Of a DNA stretch of 54,968 nt, positions 45,010 through 54,229 are shown one piece after another (the stretch's first letter is position 1; every line of letters starts with the position of its first letter). The position numbers and the translations under genes were made by a program. Source of the DNA: a virus. A model generated the notes under the pieces. It did no database searches. It was not told the origin of the DNA and worked only from the letters and a program-made list of their open reading frames with translations. The DNA lies in the IMG/VR virus record IMGVR_UViG_3300013005_000003, positions 1 through 54,968 of that record; one strand, written 5' to 3'.

Positions 45010-46613
45010 TAGCTCTGATACCTGCCGTCAGCCGGTTCAATGTGAACGATAACTTGCCCCATCTGGTAGTTGCCGCCCACCGTGTTCGACGCAAAGCGGA
45101 AACGAAGCTCGCGGCGCTGTTCCTTGAAAAACACCTGCTGCTCATACTTCTCAGCTGGCACTGCCGGGAACGTCCGCAGCGGACCATAAACCTCAGGCGC
45201 CCGCGCGTTGATGCGGCCCGTAATCTGCACGGTCATGTCGCCGGCCTGCACGAAGTCAGGCTCCATCATCTCGACGTGGATCGCCCGGTTCTTCGGCGGA
45301 TCCGAGACGATAAGCGCGATGTCGCCAGTCTCGAAAAAGCTCTCGACCGCATTGATCTGAGCGCCATCAATCTCGTCGACGCCGAACTCGTGCTGCCAGA
45401 TTTTATAGCGCGTCGGCCCATTGCTCACGACGCGGATCTGATTGTCCTCCGTGATGCGGGTGTCGTCGTTCTGCGCGATACGGATGTCAGGCACGCCCGG
45501 GCTGATCGGGTCGATGCCCGCGAGGATCGGTTCGTTCAGGGAGCCTGAGTAGATACCCGCAGAGCGCCCGGCGTTGGGCAGCTGCGTGTCGTACCACGTA
45601 TTCTCGCGGAAGTTATAGATCACCGCATGGGTGCATTCCGTCGCCTCGCCGCGCGGGTAGCACCACCAGATCTCCCCGAAGCGCGGAACCTTGTAGGCGA
45701 AAATCTTGTTCGCGAACGGCAGGTTCAGCCCGTCGAAGAAATAGTTGATATTCATGTTGTTAGGCACTTCGCGAACGACGCCGTTGTACATCATGAAGCG
45801 GCCATCACCGACCCAGAAGTAGATACCGTCATACTCGATCACGCTGTTGGCCGCGATGATCGACGACGACGAGCTAATCGTGTCGAACGCGAACACCTCC
45901 GGGCCACCCGTGTAATACGTGCGGATCAGGCTATCGAGCGTCCAGAAGAGGCCCGCCGGGTTCTGACCACCGCCACGCAGCGGCAGGCCCTTGACGATCT
46001 TCGAGGATGAAATGAACGCGTCGCCCGCGTCCCCTGTCACGAAGTTCGTCGGGTCGTTCGCGTCAGACCACTTCACGAATCCGTTCGAGGAAAACATAAA
46101 CAGATACGGGTGCAGCACCACAACGCCGCCCGAGACGCCGGATGTCGGGATTGGCGTCAGGGGCGCCGTGCCAATGACGTCGCCGATGTAGGCCGAGTAG
46201 ATCCCGTCAGTGGAAATGTCGTTCGCCGAATTGACCGCATGGGCGATCAGCGCCGTCGCGCTCCCAGCACCGTCATAGAGAGCATCGAACTGCCACATGA
46301 ACTCAGGGCCACCCACGTAGGTCGTAGGCGTCCGGTCCGTGACGGAGCTCGTGTTGCCGAGATTGTCGATGGTCATGCGCTGCAGCCCGGTGCCGTAGCC
46401 CATGTGCGTGTAGGTGAAATTGTTCTGCGCCTGCAGGTGAAACTGGCGCACGACCCCCTCAGCGAAATTGCTGATCTGCCGATAGCCGCCGATCTTACGC
46501 GGCAGCCCGCGCTGAAACCGGCACCACTGCCCGTCGACGTAGAAGTTCCCCTCGAACTTCGTGCCGTCGCGCTTGATGCCGGCCTCTGATCTGACGTTTA
46601 CGGGTACGAGCAT
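45009..46613 (-). CDS. Tail hub/DNA-stabilisation protein (P22 gp10-like)
   Basis: 534 aa, beta-rich. It opens MLVPVNVRSEAGIKRDGTKF and GNFYVDGQWCRFQRGLPRKI (the VDGQWCRFQxGxPRKIGGY motif is characteristic of gp10-like hubs), then has propeller-like repeats such as LHPYLFMFSSNGFVKWSDAN and VEIEYDG-type strands, and VPRFGEIWWCYPRGEATECT. It would close the portal channel and carry the fibres or needle. GAGCATG-type start; the upstream fibre genes lie 20 bases away. Confidence 0.75.
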   Translation of the reverse strand: MLVPVNVRSEAGIKRDGTKFEGNFYVDGQWCRFQRGLPRKIGGYRQISNFAEGVVRQFHLQAQNNFTYTHMGYGTGLQRMTIDNLGNTSSVTDRTPTTYVGGPEFMWQFDALYDGAGSATALIAHAVNSANDISTDGIYSAYIGDVIGTAPLTPIPTSGVSGGVVVLHPYLFMFSSNGFVKWSDANDPTNFVTGDAGDAFISSSKIVKGLPLRGGGQNPAGLFWTLDSLIRTYYTGGPEVFAFDTISSSSSIIAANSVIEYDGIYFWVGDGRFMMYNGVVREVPNNMNINYFFDGLNLPFANKIFAYKVPRFGEIWWCYPRGEATECTHAVIYNFRENTWYDTQLPNAGRSAGIYSGSLNEPILAGIDPISPGVPDIRIAQNDDTRITEDNQIRVVSNGPTRYKIWQHEFGVDEIDGAQINAVESFFETGDIALIVSDPPKNRAIHVEMMEPDFVQAGDMTVQITGRINARAPEVYGPLRTFPAVPAEKYEQQVFFKEQRRELRFRFASNTVGGNYQMGQVIVHIEPADGRYQS

Positions 46614-46634
46614 GTCGTGATTATCCTAGACAGA

Positions 46635-46904
46635 TCACGCGGGGGTGGGCGGCCAGACGATATCGTCGGGAAACCCTTCTTGTGCTGGTACGTCGCGCAG
46701 AGCTTGGCGGTACGCCGTATAGGCGTTTCGGGTCGCTTCAGGAACATCAGGAAGCTGGGTCCAGTCAGTAGCCGCAAGAAGGGCATCCCGGCGACAGCGT
46801 TCAGCAGCGGGGCGCTGAGCCTCGACTTCAGCCTGTGTGGCTTCGTACTGAGCGATATCCTCATCGGTCATGTCCATCAGGACACCATCAAGCATCTTTT
46901 TCAT
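46635..46904 (-). CDS. Tail fibre assembly chaperone, copy 1
   Basis: 89 aa from the ATG at 46904. The C-terminal RRDALLAATDWTQLPDVPEA, RNAYTAYRQALRDVPAQ and GFPDDIVWPPTP is the tail-assembly-chaperone motif (RDxLLxxTDW...YRQALRD...WP). Such proteins fold or attach the fibre encoded just before them; here that is the 841-aa fibre, one base upstream. Paralogous to 49444-49917. Confidence 0.75.
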   Translation of the reverse strand: MKKMLDGVLMDMTDEDIAQYEATQAEVEAQRPAAERCRRDALLAATDWTQLPDVPEATRNAYTAYRQALRDVPAQEGFPDDIVWPPTPA

Positions 46905-46905
46905 A

Positions 46906-49431
46906 TCAGCCAATCCCGTAGAGAGTGACGACACCGCCGTTAGTAAGCGTACCAATGTTGGAAAGTATTGCGGTTACAGGTAAACCGCTAAAGTAACCGG
47001 TGCTGCTAAAGTACGCATCTCCGCCAATATAAAAGCTCGTCATTAAAGTATACGACCATATGTTACTGGCAGTAGCAGTAGATTGGAGCAGCAGGCTACC
47101 ACCAAATATTTGATTGGCACTATGATTTTGTCCGCCGGTCAAAGCAAGTAAGTTAGCGCTTTGTGTGTAGGAACTAACAGAACTAGAAGGTAAGAAAGCT
47201 TGCCCGCGCCCAAGGACACTAACGGCGGAACTACTTGAGTTAAACCCGGTTAGTACAGGGGGCGATGCAGTATCCCCTCTTACGTTTTGGAACGTAATCT
47301 CAAACTGGGTGTACCCAGAGGGGAGGGTAAGAGCCACGTTACTCGGGCTACCCGAGATAACCGTTTGTGAAATAAGTTTCTTAAAGGCACCGCCGGTAGT
47401 AACCTGCACGGAGGTTGCGCTTAGCGCGCGGGCAACGATGCCATACGCAGACGGTGTTGTGGACAACGCCCCAGTAACCTGAAGGTAATACGCCAAGCCG
47501 GTTGTGAGCGCGCTCTGGTTAGTGTTTACCCCGCCAAGAGTTGTAACCGTGACCGCCGCACCTGTGGACACAGACTGCGTCGAGAACCCGATAAACTTAT
47601 CGGCAGTTGTTGAGAATGCGGCGGGCAAAACACCAATTGTAAGTGGTATCGTAGTAGTACTATTACGCGTTGTAATGCCACCACGTGCAAGTGTGGAGTC
47701 GTAAACGTAGGAAGTCCCTCTTGAGTAACCTGAACCCGAAAGGTTGGCTCCGTTCGTATATGCGATACTGGACGCAGTAAGCGTATAGGTCCACGTGTAC
47801 AGCCCGGTACCACCACCGGAGTCTGTACCGGCACAATACGCCACATTATTGACTGTGTCGTACGAATTAGCAAAACCATAATTTTCCCAAGCATAATATA
47901 TATTACTGCTTGGTACTGTAGTCGTATTTGTTACTTGGTAACCCGTATTTGGGTCAATTAACCGACTAACCGCAGAGCTTTGCATCGAGCTTTGCAAAAG
48001 AAAACGATTAATACTTGGGAAATATGCCGCACGAGCGAAGCCGCCAAACGTTTCACCAACAATAGTTCCTGCGTCAACAATCGTAATTGTATTACCGGCG
48101 GCATTAATTGAAACGGTAAGGGTCGCTAGACCACCAGCACCGGCTCGATAAAAAACTCTACCTGTGTTTGTGTTTGTATTGAACGCGGCAGCCATGGCAT
48201 TAGTGCTGCCGCCAGCCGTACTAAAGCTGCCGGTAGCTGTTTGACTAAACCCTACTCCGATAGTGTAGCTAAAAGCCCGAACACTCCCGCCACCGCTGTC
48301 GTTAGTTGTAACTAGAACAGTGCGATTGGAGAAGGTGTCAAAATATCCATCAAGCGCGGCTTTAGCCGAGCCCGGAACGCCGGCGAAAGCAGTCCCAGCA
48401 GTTGTCATAGCTCCAGTTGAGGTATTAAATGTAACGGCAGTCAAGAGATTCGATCCATACGCGCCATTGCAAAGTGCAATCATTATTGCACCAGAAGTGG
48501 TATCTTTGAACACAGAGCCACGCTGATACAGAAAGCTGCTATTAGTGGCTATAAAAACGATATTTAAGTTTGTAATAGCGCCAGCCGAGCTAACCTTATA
48601 CGACGATAAATAGACAGCTTCGTTACCACTACTACCGAGACCAATACCAGCGAAGTGCCACCCGGTGGACGAGTCGTAAAATGATCCAAAGCTGTAGTCA
48701 GCATAGCCATTGGTTGCACTAAAAGTAGTATCTGGAACAAACGTAGCGGTCTGACTAACACCAGTCGTCGTAGACACCGTGCCGTTCGAGTTAAGCGAAA
48801 CAGCCTGACCCGCTGTGATTGAGCCAGACGAGGTGAACTGCTGGGTGCCGCTTACAGCAGCCGCGCTCGTCCAAGTCGTCCCATTGCTCGTCAACACATT
48901 CCCTGTCGTCCCCGGAGCAACCGCTGTTACCGCAGACGTGCCGTTACCTATAAGCACAGCGTTAGCCGTCAGCGTCGCCGCACCCGTACCGCCATTGGCG
49001 ACGGGCAGCGTACCAGAGACCTCCGCGGTCAGGCTAACCGCGCCTGCCGTGAGCGCGCTCGTGCCGGTTCCCTTGACGACACCAGTCAGCGTCACCGCGC
49101 CGGTGCCCCCGCTAGCCACCGGCAGCGTGCCAGACACTTCCGTCGTTAGGCTAACCGTACCCGCCGTAAACGCCGATGTGCCGTTCCCCTTCACCACACC
49201 AGTCAGCGTTGGCGCACCCGTGCCGCCGTTGGCAACAGGCAGCGTGCCGGTGACGCCCGTCGTGAGCGGCAGCCCCGTCGCGTTCGCCAGCGTGATCGAA
49301 GGCCCGTTTGACAGCACCACGCTCCCAGCGCCAGTGGACGTCGTGACGCCCGTGCCGCCGTTGCCCACAGGCAAGGTTCCAGTGGCCGAAGCGAGGCTGA
49401 TCGGGGGAAGGATGGATGAGAGTGTCGTCAT
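46906..49431 (-). CDS. Long tail fibre protein 1
   Basis: 841 aa. The first 200 residues hold at least four copies of a GTLPVANGGTGA...GVVKGNGTSA unit, ending VLTSNGTTWTSAAA. A large beta-rich middle domain (about 210-640) has no clear match. The C-terminal part (about 690-841: SPSNVALTLPSGYTQFEITF onwards) looks like a tip. Likely receptor-binding. Directly followed by a fibre chaperone. The repeat unit is shared with three other proteins in this phage. Confidence 0.7.
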   Translation of the reverse strand: MTTLSSILPPISLASATGTLPVGNGGTGVTTSTGAGSVVLSNGPSITLANATGLPLTTGVTGTLPVANGGTGAPTLTGVVKGNGTSAFTAGTVSLTTEVSGTLPVASGGTGAVTLTGVVKGTGTSALTAGAVSLTAEVSGTLPVANGGTGAATLTANAVLIGNGTSAVTAVAPGTTGNVLTSNGTTWTSAAAVSGTQQFTSSGSITAGQAVSLNSNGTVSTTTGVSQTATFVPDTTFSATNGYADYSFGSFYDSSTGWHFAGIGLGSSGNEAVYLSSYKVSSAGAITNLNIVFIATNSSFLYQRGSVFKDTTSGAIMIALCNGAYGSNLLTAVTFNTSTGAMTTAGTAFAGVPGSAKAALDGYFDTFSNRTVLVTTNDSGGGSVRAFSYTIGVGFSQTATGSFSTAGGSTNAMAAAFNTNTNTGRVFYRAGAGGLATLTVSINAAGNTITIVDAGTIVGETFGGFARAAYFPSINRFLLQSSMQSSAVSRLIDPNTGYQVTNTTTVPSSNIYYAWENYGFANSYDTVNNVAYCAGTDSGGGTGLYTWTYTLTASSIAYTNGANLSGSGYSRGTSYVYDSTLARGGITTRNSTTTIPLTIGVLPAAFSTTADKFIGFSTQSVSTGAAVTVTTLGGVNTNQSALTTGLAYYLQVTGALSTTPSAYGIVARALSATSVQVTTGGAFKKLISQTVISGSPSNVALTLPSGYTQFEITFQNVRGDTASPPVLTGFNSSSSAVSVLGRGQAFLPSSSVSSYTQSANLLALTGGQNHSANQIFGGSLLLQSTATASNIWSYTLMTSFYIGGDAYFSSTGYFSGLPVTAILSNIGTLTNGGVVTLYGIG

Positions 49432-49443
49432 GCTTCTACCTTA

Positions 49444-49917
49444 TCACACAGCGGGAGGGGCGGGCCAGACGATGTTGAACGGGTCGCTCTGGATAGTTAT
49501 GTCCCTGAGCGCCTGCCGATAGGCATGCTGATTGTCGCTGATAATAGCGCCAGTTTCAGCGGCTTTCGTCACCCACCAGTCGGTGCGGGCCAGCAGTGCG
49601 TTACGCTCAGCGCGGATAACACCCCACTGCTCGCCGACCTTTGCCGCTGATGCGTCTGCGTCAAGGTCCGTTACGATGTAGTTCTGCGTCCACACGCCGT
49701 CGATCAGCAGCGCCGGGCCATGCTCACGGGCTTGCGTCGCAGGATCGAAGTACGGCGGCGTAACCAGCTTAAGCTGATGCACACCGAACTGCACGACCTG
49801 CTCAGGCGTCAGCTTGGCCACGCGGCAGAAGTTATCGTCGTCCCAGCGCGTCGGCTCGACATCGTGGATGTGCCGGATGAACGTGTCGCCTTGGGCTTGG
49901 ACGTAATAGAGGTTCAT
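49444..49917 (-). CDS. Tail fibre assembly chaperone, copy 2
   Basis: 157 aa. The C-terminal RAERNALLARTDWWVTKAAE, QHAYRQALRDITIQSDPFNI and VWPAPPA form the tail-assembly-chaperone domain. Longer than copy 1 by an N-terminal domain (MNLYYVQAQGDTFIRHIHDV...). It is between fibre genes, so it may serve the 709-aa fibre upstream or the 841-aa one downstream. ATGA overlap with the preceding gene. Confidence 0.78.
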   Translation of the reverse strand: MNLYYVQAQGDTFIRHIHDVEPTRWDDDNFCRVAKLTPEQVVQFGVHQLKLVTPPYFDPATQAREHGPALLIDGVWTQNYIVTDLDADASAAKVGEQWGVIRAERNALLARTDWWVTKAAETGAIISDNQHAYRQALRDITIQSDPFNIVWPAPPAV

Positions 49918-50219
49918 CCCTCGGCTTCCTTTGCCTTGCGCTTGGCAGTCACGCGAACCACCGCCGCTTCGTATTCCGCTTGATCGTCGATCTGGGCGTG
50001 CAGCGCGGCCATGACGGCCTCGACGTTGGCCATCTGCTTGCGAGTGGCATCGAGACGCTCTGCGACGTTAGCCGCAAATTCGTTGTCAGTGGCGTTGACC
50101 AGCAGATGCTCAAAATTGATGCGGTCGAAATCATAGTGAAAATACTCCACCTCGCGTGCGTACACGGCATCCGCGAGCGTGTCGTATTTGTAGGTTGTGG
50201 GGATTTGTGTGTATTGCAT
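49914..50219 (-). CDS. Fibre-cluster protein of unknown role
   Basis: 101 aa. MQYTQIPTTYKYDTLADAVY, AREVEYFHYDFDRINFEHLL, then a helical, charged end (AAVVRVTAKRKAKEAEG). It is found between a fibre gene and a chaperone gene. The YFHYDFDRINFEHLL segment recurs in similar clusters. It may be an assembly factor. Confidence 0.5.
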   Translation of the reverse strand: MQYTQIPTTYKYDTLADAVYAREVEYFHYDFDRINFEHLLVNATDNEFAANVAERLDATRKQMANVEAVMAALHAQIDDQAEYEAAVVRVTAKRKAKEAEG

Positions 50220-50231
50220 GTGGTGTCCTAT

Positions 50232-52361
50232 TTAAATCGTGGTAAACGCGACGCCGTAGCCATCGCCAGTCGGCAGCGTAGCGGGGTTGGTGAACTTAGT
50301 TCCGAAGCCAGCGCCAGACCACGGGTAGGCAGTAACGAAGGGCGATGTGGAGTGCGCTATAGCGATGGCGTCACCCGCAGGGCTGAATGCGATGCCGTTG
50401 CCAGTGCCAGTCGGCAGCGTAGCGGGGTTGGTAAACTTAGTTCCGAAGCCAGCGCCAGACCACGGGTAGGCAGTGACGAAGGGCGATGTGGAGTGCCCTA
50501 CAGCAATGGCGTCACCCGCAGGACTGAATGCAACGCTGTAACCAGTGCCAGTCGGCAGCGTAGCGGGGTCGGTGAACTTAGTTCCGAAGCCACTAATAGA
50601 CCACGGGTAGGCGGAGATAAATGGCGACACGCCGTGCGCTATAGCGATGGCGTCACCCGCAGGGCTGAATGCGACGCGGAGGCCAGTGCTAGCAGGCAGC
50701 GTAGCGGGGTTGGTGAACTTAGTTCCGAAGCCACTAATAGACCACGGGTAGGCGGAGATAAATGGCGACGTTGCGTGCCCTACAGCAATGGCGTCACTCG
50801 CAGGGCTGAATGCGACGCCAATGCCAGAGCCAGTAGGCAGCGTAGCTGGATTGGTGAATTTTGTTCCGAAACCAACGCCAGACCATGGGTAGGCGGAGAT
50901 ATATGGAGATGTATTGTGCGCTATAGCGATGGCGTCACCCGCAGGGCTGAATGCGACGTCGTTGCCAAGGCCAGTCGGCAGCGTAGCGGGGTTGGTGAAC
51001 TTAGTTCCGAAGCCAGCGCCAGACCACAGGTAAGCAGTAACGAAGGGCGACACGCCGTGCGCTATAGCGATGGCGTCACCCGCAGGGCTGAATGTGACGT
51101 TGTAACCATCACCAGTCGGCAGCGTAGCGGGGTTGGTGAATTTCGTTCCAAAGCCACTAACAGACCACGTATAAGCGGAGACAAAGGGCGTTGTGGTATG
51201 CGCTACGGCTATAGGGTTGCCAAAAGGCTGGGTGCTACCTGTTTGATATAGATAATTTGCCATCCACTTAGTTGCGGTAACTTTAATCGCCATTAAAGTG
51301 TTATTTGCAAAAACACCTATCGACCCCGTTGTTCCGCTACCAAAAACGAGCGTATCACTATTTATAAGGACGCCAACAGAAGCACCCCCATTCTCCACCG
51401 TGAACAACACCACAGTCCCAATCGGAAACGCAACGCTGCTGTTGGCTGGAATGGTGTATGTGCGAACATTAGCATCAGCAACCGGGTGAAATATCTGCTT
51501 GCCAGCATCGCTCAGCACAAGCGTGTAGTCGGCTGACTGGATATTCTGCGGGTATTGGACGGCGGTCGACAGCGTTGCAAACGTCGGGGCAACGCCAGCG
51601 CCGCCCGACGTCAGTACCTGACCAGCCGTACCTTCAGATATAGCTCCAAAGGCACCAGCGTTATTGACCTGCACTTGCCCTGTCGTGCCACTCGGGGTCG
51701 TTGCCGGGATAGCGGTGCTCGCCCACGTCGTCCCGTTGCTAATAAGCGCATTGCCCAACGTACCCGGAGATACAGTCGTTACTGCAGACGTGCCATTGCC
51801 GATGACGACAGCGTTTGCGGTCAGCGTAGTCGCACCAGTGCCACCCCGCGCCACACCAAGCGTACCGGTGGTCTGCGTGTTGATGTCGATGATCCCGCCA
51901 GCGCCGCCAGCCTGAGCGTACACCTGCCACGACGTTCCAGTGTAAATCAGCGTAATAGCGACGCCGCTGATATTGCAGATGAGGTCAGATGCAATACCTT
52001 CGATCAGTGAGCCGTTGCGGGCCACAGTAAGGTTGTTGACGCCCCATGATTCTGCAGCGTCTGTGATGATAAGCTGATCACCGCTCGCGGGCGTGGCTGG
52101 CAGCGTAACCGTGAAGGCACCGCCGGTCGTGTTAGTCTGAACACCCTCGCCCACCTGTGCGGCATAGTTCGCGGTCTTGACGGTCGTGTAGGAAAAACCA
52201 CCTGAAAATTCAACAACACTGCCACCAGCGTTTTTGAAAAACAGCTTCTCATCGGAAGTGTTGATAGCCAGTTCGCCAGCCGAGAGGTTGGCTGCAAGCG
52301 GAACAGCACCCGGCGTTGCCGTGCGATAGAGTTGAACAAGCGTGAAGCCTGAAGCCGCCAT
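50232..52361 (-). CDS. Long tail fibre protein 2 with seven-bladed propeller tip
   Basis: 709 aa. The N-terminal GFTLVQLYRTATPGAVPLAA...LSAGELAINTSDEKLFFKNA is the start seen in receptor-binding proteins of the Mtd-like type. A shared fibre module (GGTGATTLTANAVVIGNGTS) follows. The C-terminal half is seven near-identical 47-residue repeats (AxAHxxSPFxxAYPWSxxGFGTKF...NPATLPTGxG...SPAGDAIA), a likely seven-bladed propeller at the tip. The repeat number and length fit a closed ring. Confidence 0.75.
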   Translation of the reverse strand: MAASGFTLVQLYRTATPGAVPLAANLSAGELAINTSDEKLFFKNAGGSVVEFSGGFSYTTVKTANYAAQVGEGVQTNTTGGAFTVTLPATPASGDQLIITDAAESWGVNNLTVARNGSLIEGIASDLICNISGVAITLIYTGTSWQVYAQAGGAGGIIDINTQTTGTLGVARGGTGATTLTANAVVIGNGTSAVTTVSPGTLGNALISNGTTWASTAIPATTPSGTTGQVQVNNAGAFGAISEGTAGQVLTSGGAGVAPTFATLSTAVQYPQNIQSADYTLVLSDAGKQIFHPVADANVRTYTIPANSSVAFPIGTVVLFTVENGGASVGVLINSDTLVFGSGTTGSIGVFANNTLMAIKVTATKWMANYLYQTGSTQPFGNPIAVAHTTTPFVSAYTWSVSGFGTKFTNPATLPTGDGYNVTFSPAGDAIAIAHGVSPFVTAYLWSGAGFGTKFTNPATLPTGLGNDVAFSPAGDAIAIAHNTSPYISAYPWSGVGFGTKFTNPATLPTGSGIGVAFSPASDAIAVGHATSPFISAYPWSISGFGTKFTNPATLPASTGLRVAFSPAGDAIAIAHGVSPFISAYPWSISGFGTKFTDPATLPTGTGYSVAFSPAGDAIAVGHSTSPFVTAYPWSGAGFGTKFTNPATLPTGTGNGIAFSPAGDAIAIAHSTSPFVTAYPWSGAGFGTKFTNPATLPTGDGYGVAFTTI
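50281..51136 (-). repeat. Seven 141-bp tandem repeats
   Basis: The phrase GCGGGGTTGG (or one-to-three-base variants) recurs at 50281, 50422, 50563, 50704, 50845, 50986 and 51127, exactly 141 bp apart each time (47 codons). Copies are highly similar at the DNA level. The strict period with no indels shows selection to keep frame and blade number. Confidence 0.9.
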
Positions 52362-54229
52362 TAGAACGTCCCTCCGTCAATGCCACCGAACGCGGGGGCG
52401 GACGCGCCATTAGATAGCAAAACCTGACCGGCTGTTCCAGCGGCAGTAAAGGCGTAAGCCGTACCCGTACCATACGGCATAGCGCCAGCCGTCGGCGCAG
52501 CGGTTCCATTCGTGCCGCCATTGGCAACAGGAAGAACGCCAGAGACGCCCGTCGTCAGCGGCACGTAGCTCCAGCTTGCATTGGTGCCATCAGTGGTAAC
52601 GAACTTACCAGCGTTACCTGCTTGACCCGGAAGGGCCGTAACGAACGACGTCGCCGTTACGAAAGCGGTTGTTGCAATCTGGGTGGTACTGGTTCCGACG
52701 GTCGCCGTCGGGGCTGTTGGTATGCCGGTCAGTCCGGGGCTGGCAGCCAGCGCTACTACTGTGCCGGTGCCGCTCGTGCTGTAAGAGGTGCCCCACGCTG
52801 TACCCGTTGAGTATGCTATACCGACGCCCGGAAACGAGTCAGGGCCGGTGTTGGTAATCGTAATCGAGCCGGTGCCGTTCGTGACCGTGATCCCGGTGCC
52901 GGCGGTCAGCGTGGCCTTGGTCAGCGTGTTGCCGGTAGTGTTGCCGATCAGCAACTGTCCGTTCGTGTAGGTCGTCTGACCGGTGCCGCCCTGAACCACG
53001 CTGATTGGCGTCGTAAGGCCCGAGAGGGACGTGATGTCCGCGTTAGCGCCTGATGCAGCTGCACCAATGGATGCGCGTGCCACGGCAGCGTTGACGGCGG
53101 TAAAAATCCCGATACCCAGCGACGTGCCGCCGAGATTGATGAGCGCCGTACCTGCAGTGGTGGCGCCGGTACCGCCCTGAGCGATGGCGATTGGCGTCGA
53201 CAGGTTGTTGGTGTCTGCCTCGACGACGTTCGTGCCGTCGCAGTACAGGATTGCAGCGCCGTTCTGAACGACAGAAATGCCCGTGCCGGCAGCAGTTTTA
53301 ACGGTGAGCGTGTAGCTTCCGGTGGTCGTGTTTCGAACCCAGTATTGCTGAATCGTGTTCGGCACGATGATCTGCATGTTCGCGGTCAGGACGCCGCTGA
53401 ACTGGTAGGCGATGCGGTTCAGGTTGGTGCCCGAGAGCGTGTACGGGCTGGGCTGCCCAGTCAGGCTGATCGACACATAGTCGAACGCGAACGACGCGCT
53501 CTGGCCGTAGCCAATTGTGTAGAAGCTGGTGCCGTCAGTCAGGATCCGCGCGCTGTCACCCGGGTTGAACACCAGAGACGCTTGGCCGTTGATGAGCTCG
53601 CCGCCCGCAGGAGCGATGGTCAGACCGCCTGAGCCGGAGTTGCGCGCGTCGAAGAACCAGTCGTTTCCGACCGCAGCCGCTGACGGCATCGTGAACGTAC
53701 CAGCGCCGCCGTTCCACACGAGGACGCGAGCGCGGTCTGAAGCCGTGAGCGTGTAGTCCGCCGAGAGCAGAGTCGTCGGCGCAGCCTGATTCAGCGTCGT
53801 CGTGATGGCTTTGAGGCCGGCCCCAGCCAGCGCACTCGCGGACGGGGATGACGTGCCGGCGCCGTATTCAATCGCGCGCCATGTGCCGTTTACGGTCGAG
53901 TTGCCGGTGAGGTAGATCTGCCACGCTTCGCCGGAGGCAATCGTTTGAATCGTGTTGCCGCTGTTGTCAGCGACCGTGAACGAGAACGCGCCGACGTTGA
54001 AGAACAGCGCCGTCTCACCGACCGAAGCCTGCGAAGCGTCGGGCATGCGGATCGTGAAGCTGCCCGCAGACGGCGTGACGTCCATGATGGAGGCAACGAC
54101 GTTGGTGTTGGTGGCGACTTCAGTCGGCCACGTCAGAGTTACGTTAGCAGTCAGCGCGATGGCGCGATAGCTGACGTTCGCAGAGTAAATGTTTGTACCG
54201 CCGAAGGTGTTGACGAAGGACGGGCTCAT
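52361..54229 (-). CDS. Long tail fibre/tail protein with conserved N-terminal attachment domain
   Basis: 622 aa. The N-terminal 160 residues (NVSYRAIALTANVTLTWPTE, VASIMDVTPSAGSFTIRMPD, GEAWQIYLTGNSTVNGTWRA, YGAGTS and LAGAGLKAITTTLNQ) match a domain often found at the start of podovirus fibre or adaptor-attached proteins. Then several beta-domains and GGTGA modules (PIAIAQGGTGATTAGTALIN, VLPVANGGTNG). It is the most virion-proximal of the fibre set by order. One-base overlap with the next fibre gene. Confidence 0.68.
   Translation of the reverse strand: MSPSFVNTFGGTNIYSANVSYRAIALTANVTLTWPTEVATNTNVVASIMDVTPSAGSFTIRMPDASQASVGETALFFNVGAFSFTVADNSGNTIQTIASGEAWQIYLTGNSTVNGTWRAIEYGAGTSSPSASALAGAGLKAITTTLNQAAPTTLLSADYTLTASDRARVLVWNGGAGTFTMPSAAAVGNDWFFDARNSGSGGLTIAPAGGELINGQASLVFNPGDSARILTDGTSFYTIGYGQSASFAFDYVSISLTGQPSPYTLSGTNLNRIAYQFSGVLTANMQIIVPNTIQQYWVRNTTTGSYTLTVKTAAGTGISVVQNGAAILYCDGTNVVEADTNNLSTPIAIAQGGTGATTAGTALINLGGTSLGIGIFTAVNAAVARASIGAAASGANADITSLSGLTTPISVVQGGTGQTTYTNGQLLIGNTTGNTLTKATLTAGTGITVTNGTGSITITNTGPDSFPGVGIAYSTGTAWGTSYSTSGTGTVVALAASPGLTGIPTAPTATVGTSTTQIATTAFVTATSFVTALPGQAGNAGKFVTTDGTNASWSYVPLTTGVSGVLPVANGGTNGTAAPTAGAMPYGTGTAYAFTAAGTAGQVLLSNGASAPAFGGIDGGTF

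Noticed and set aside
49980-51251. Plus-strand 423-codon frame with repeats of ASRQRSGVGELSSEA type
   Set aside because: Its repeats are the complement of the seven 141-bp fibre repeats; a repeat whose length is divisible by three keeps any frame open on both strands.
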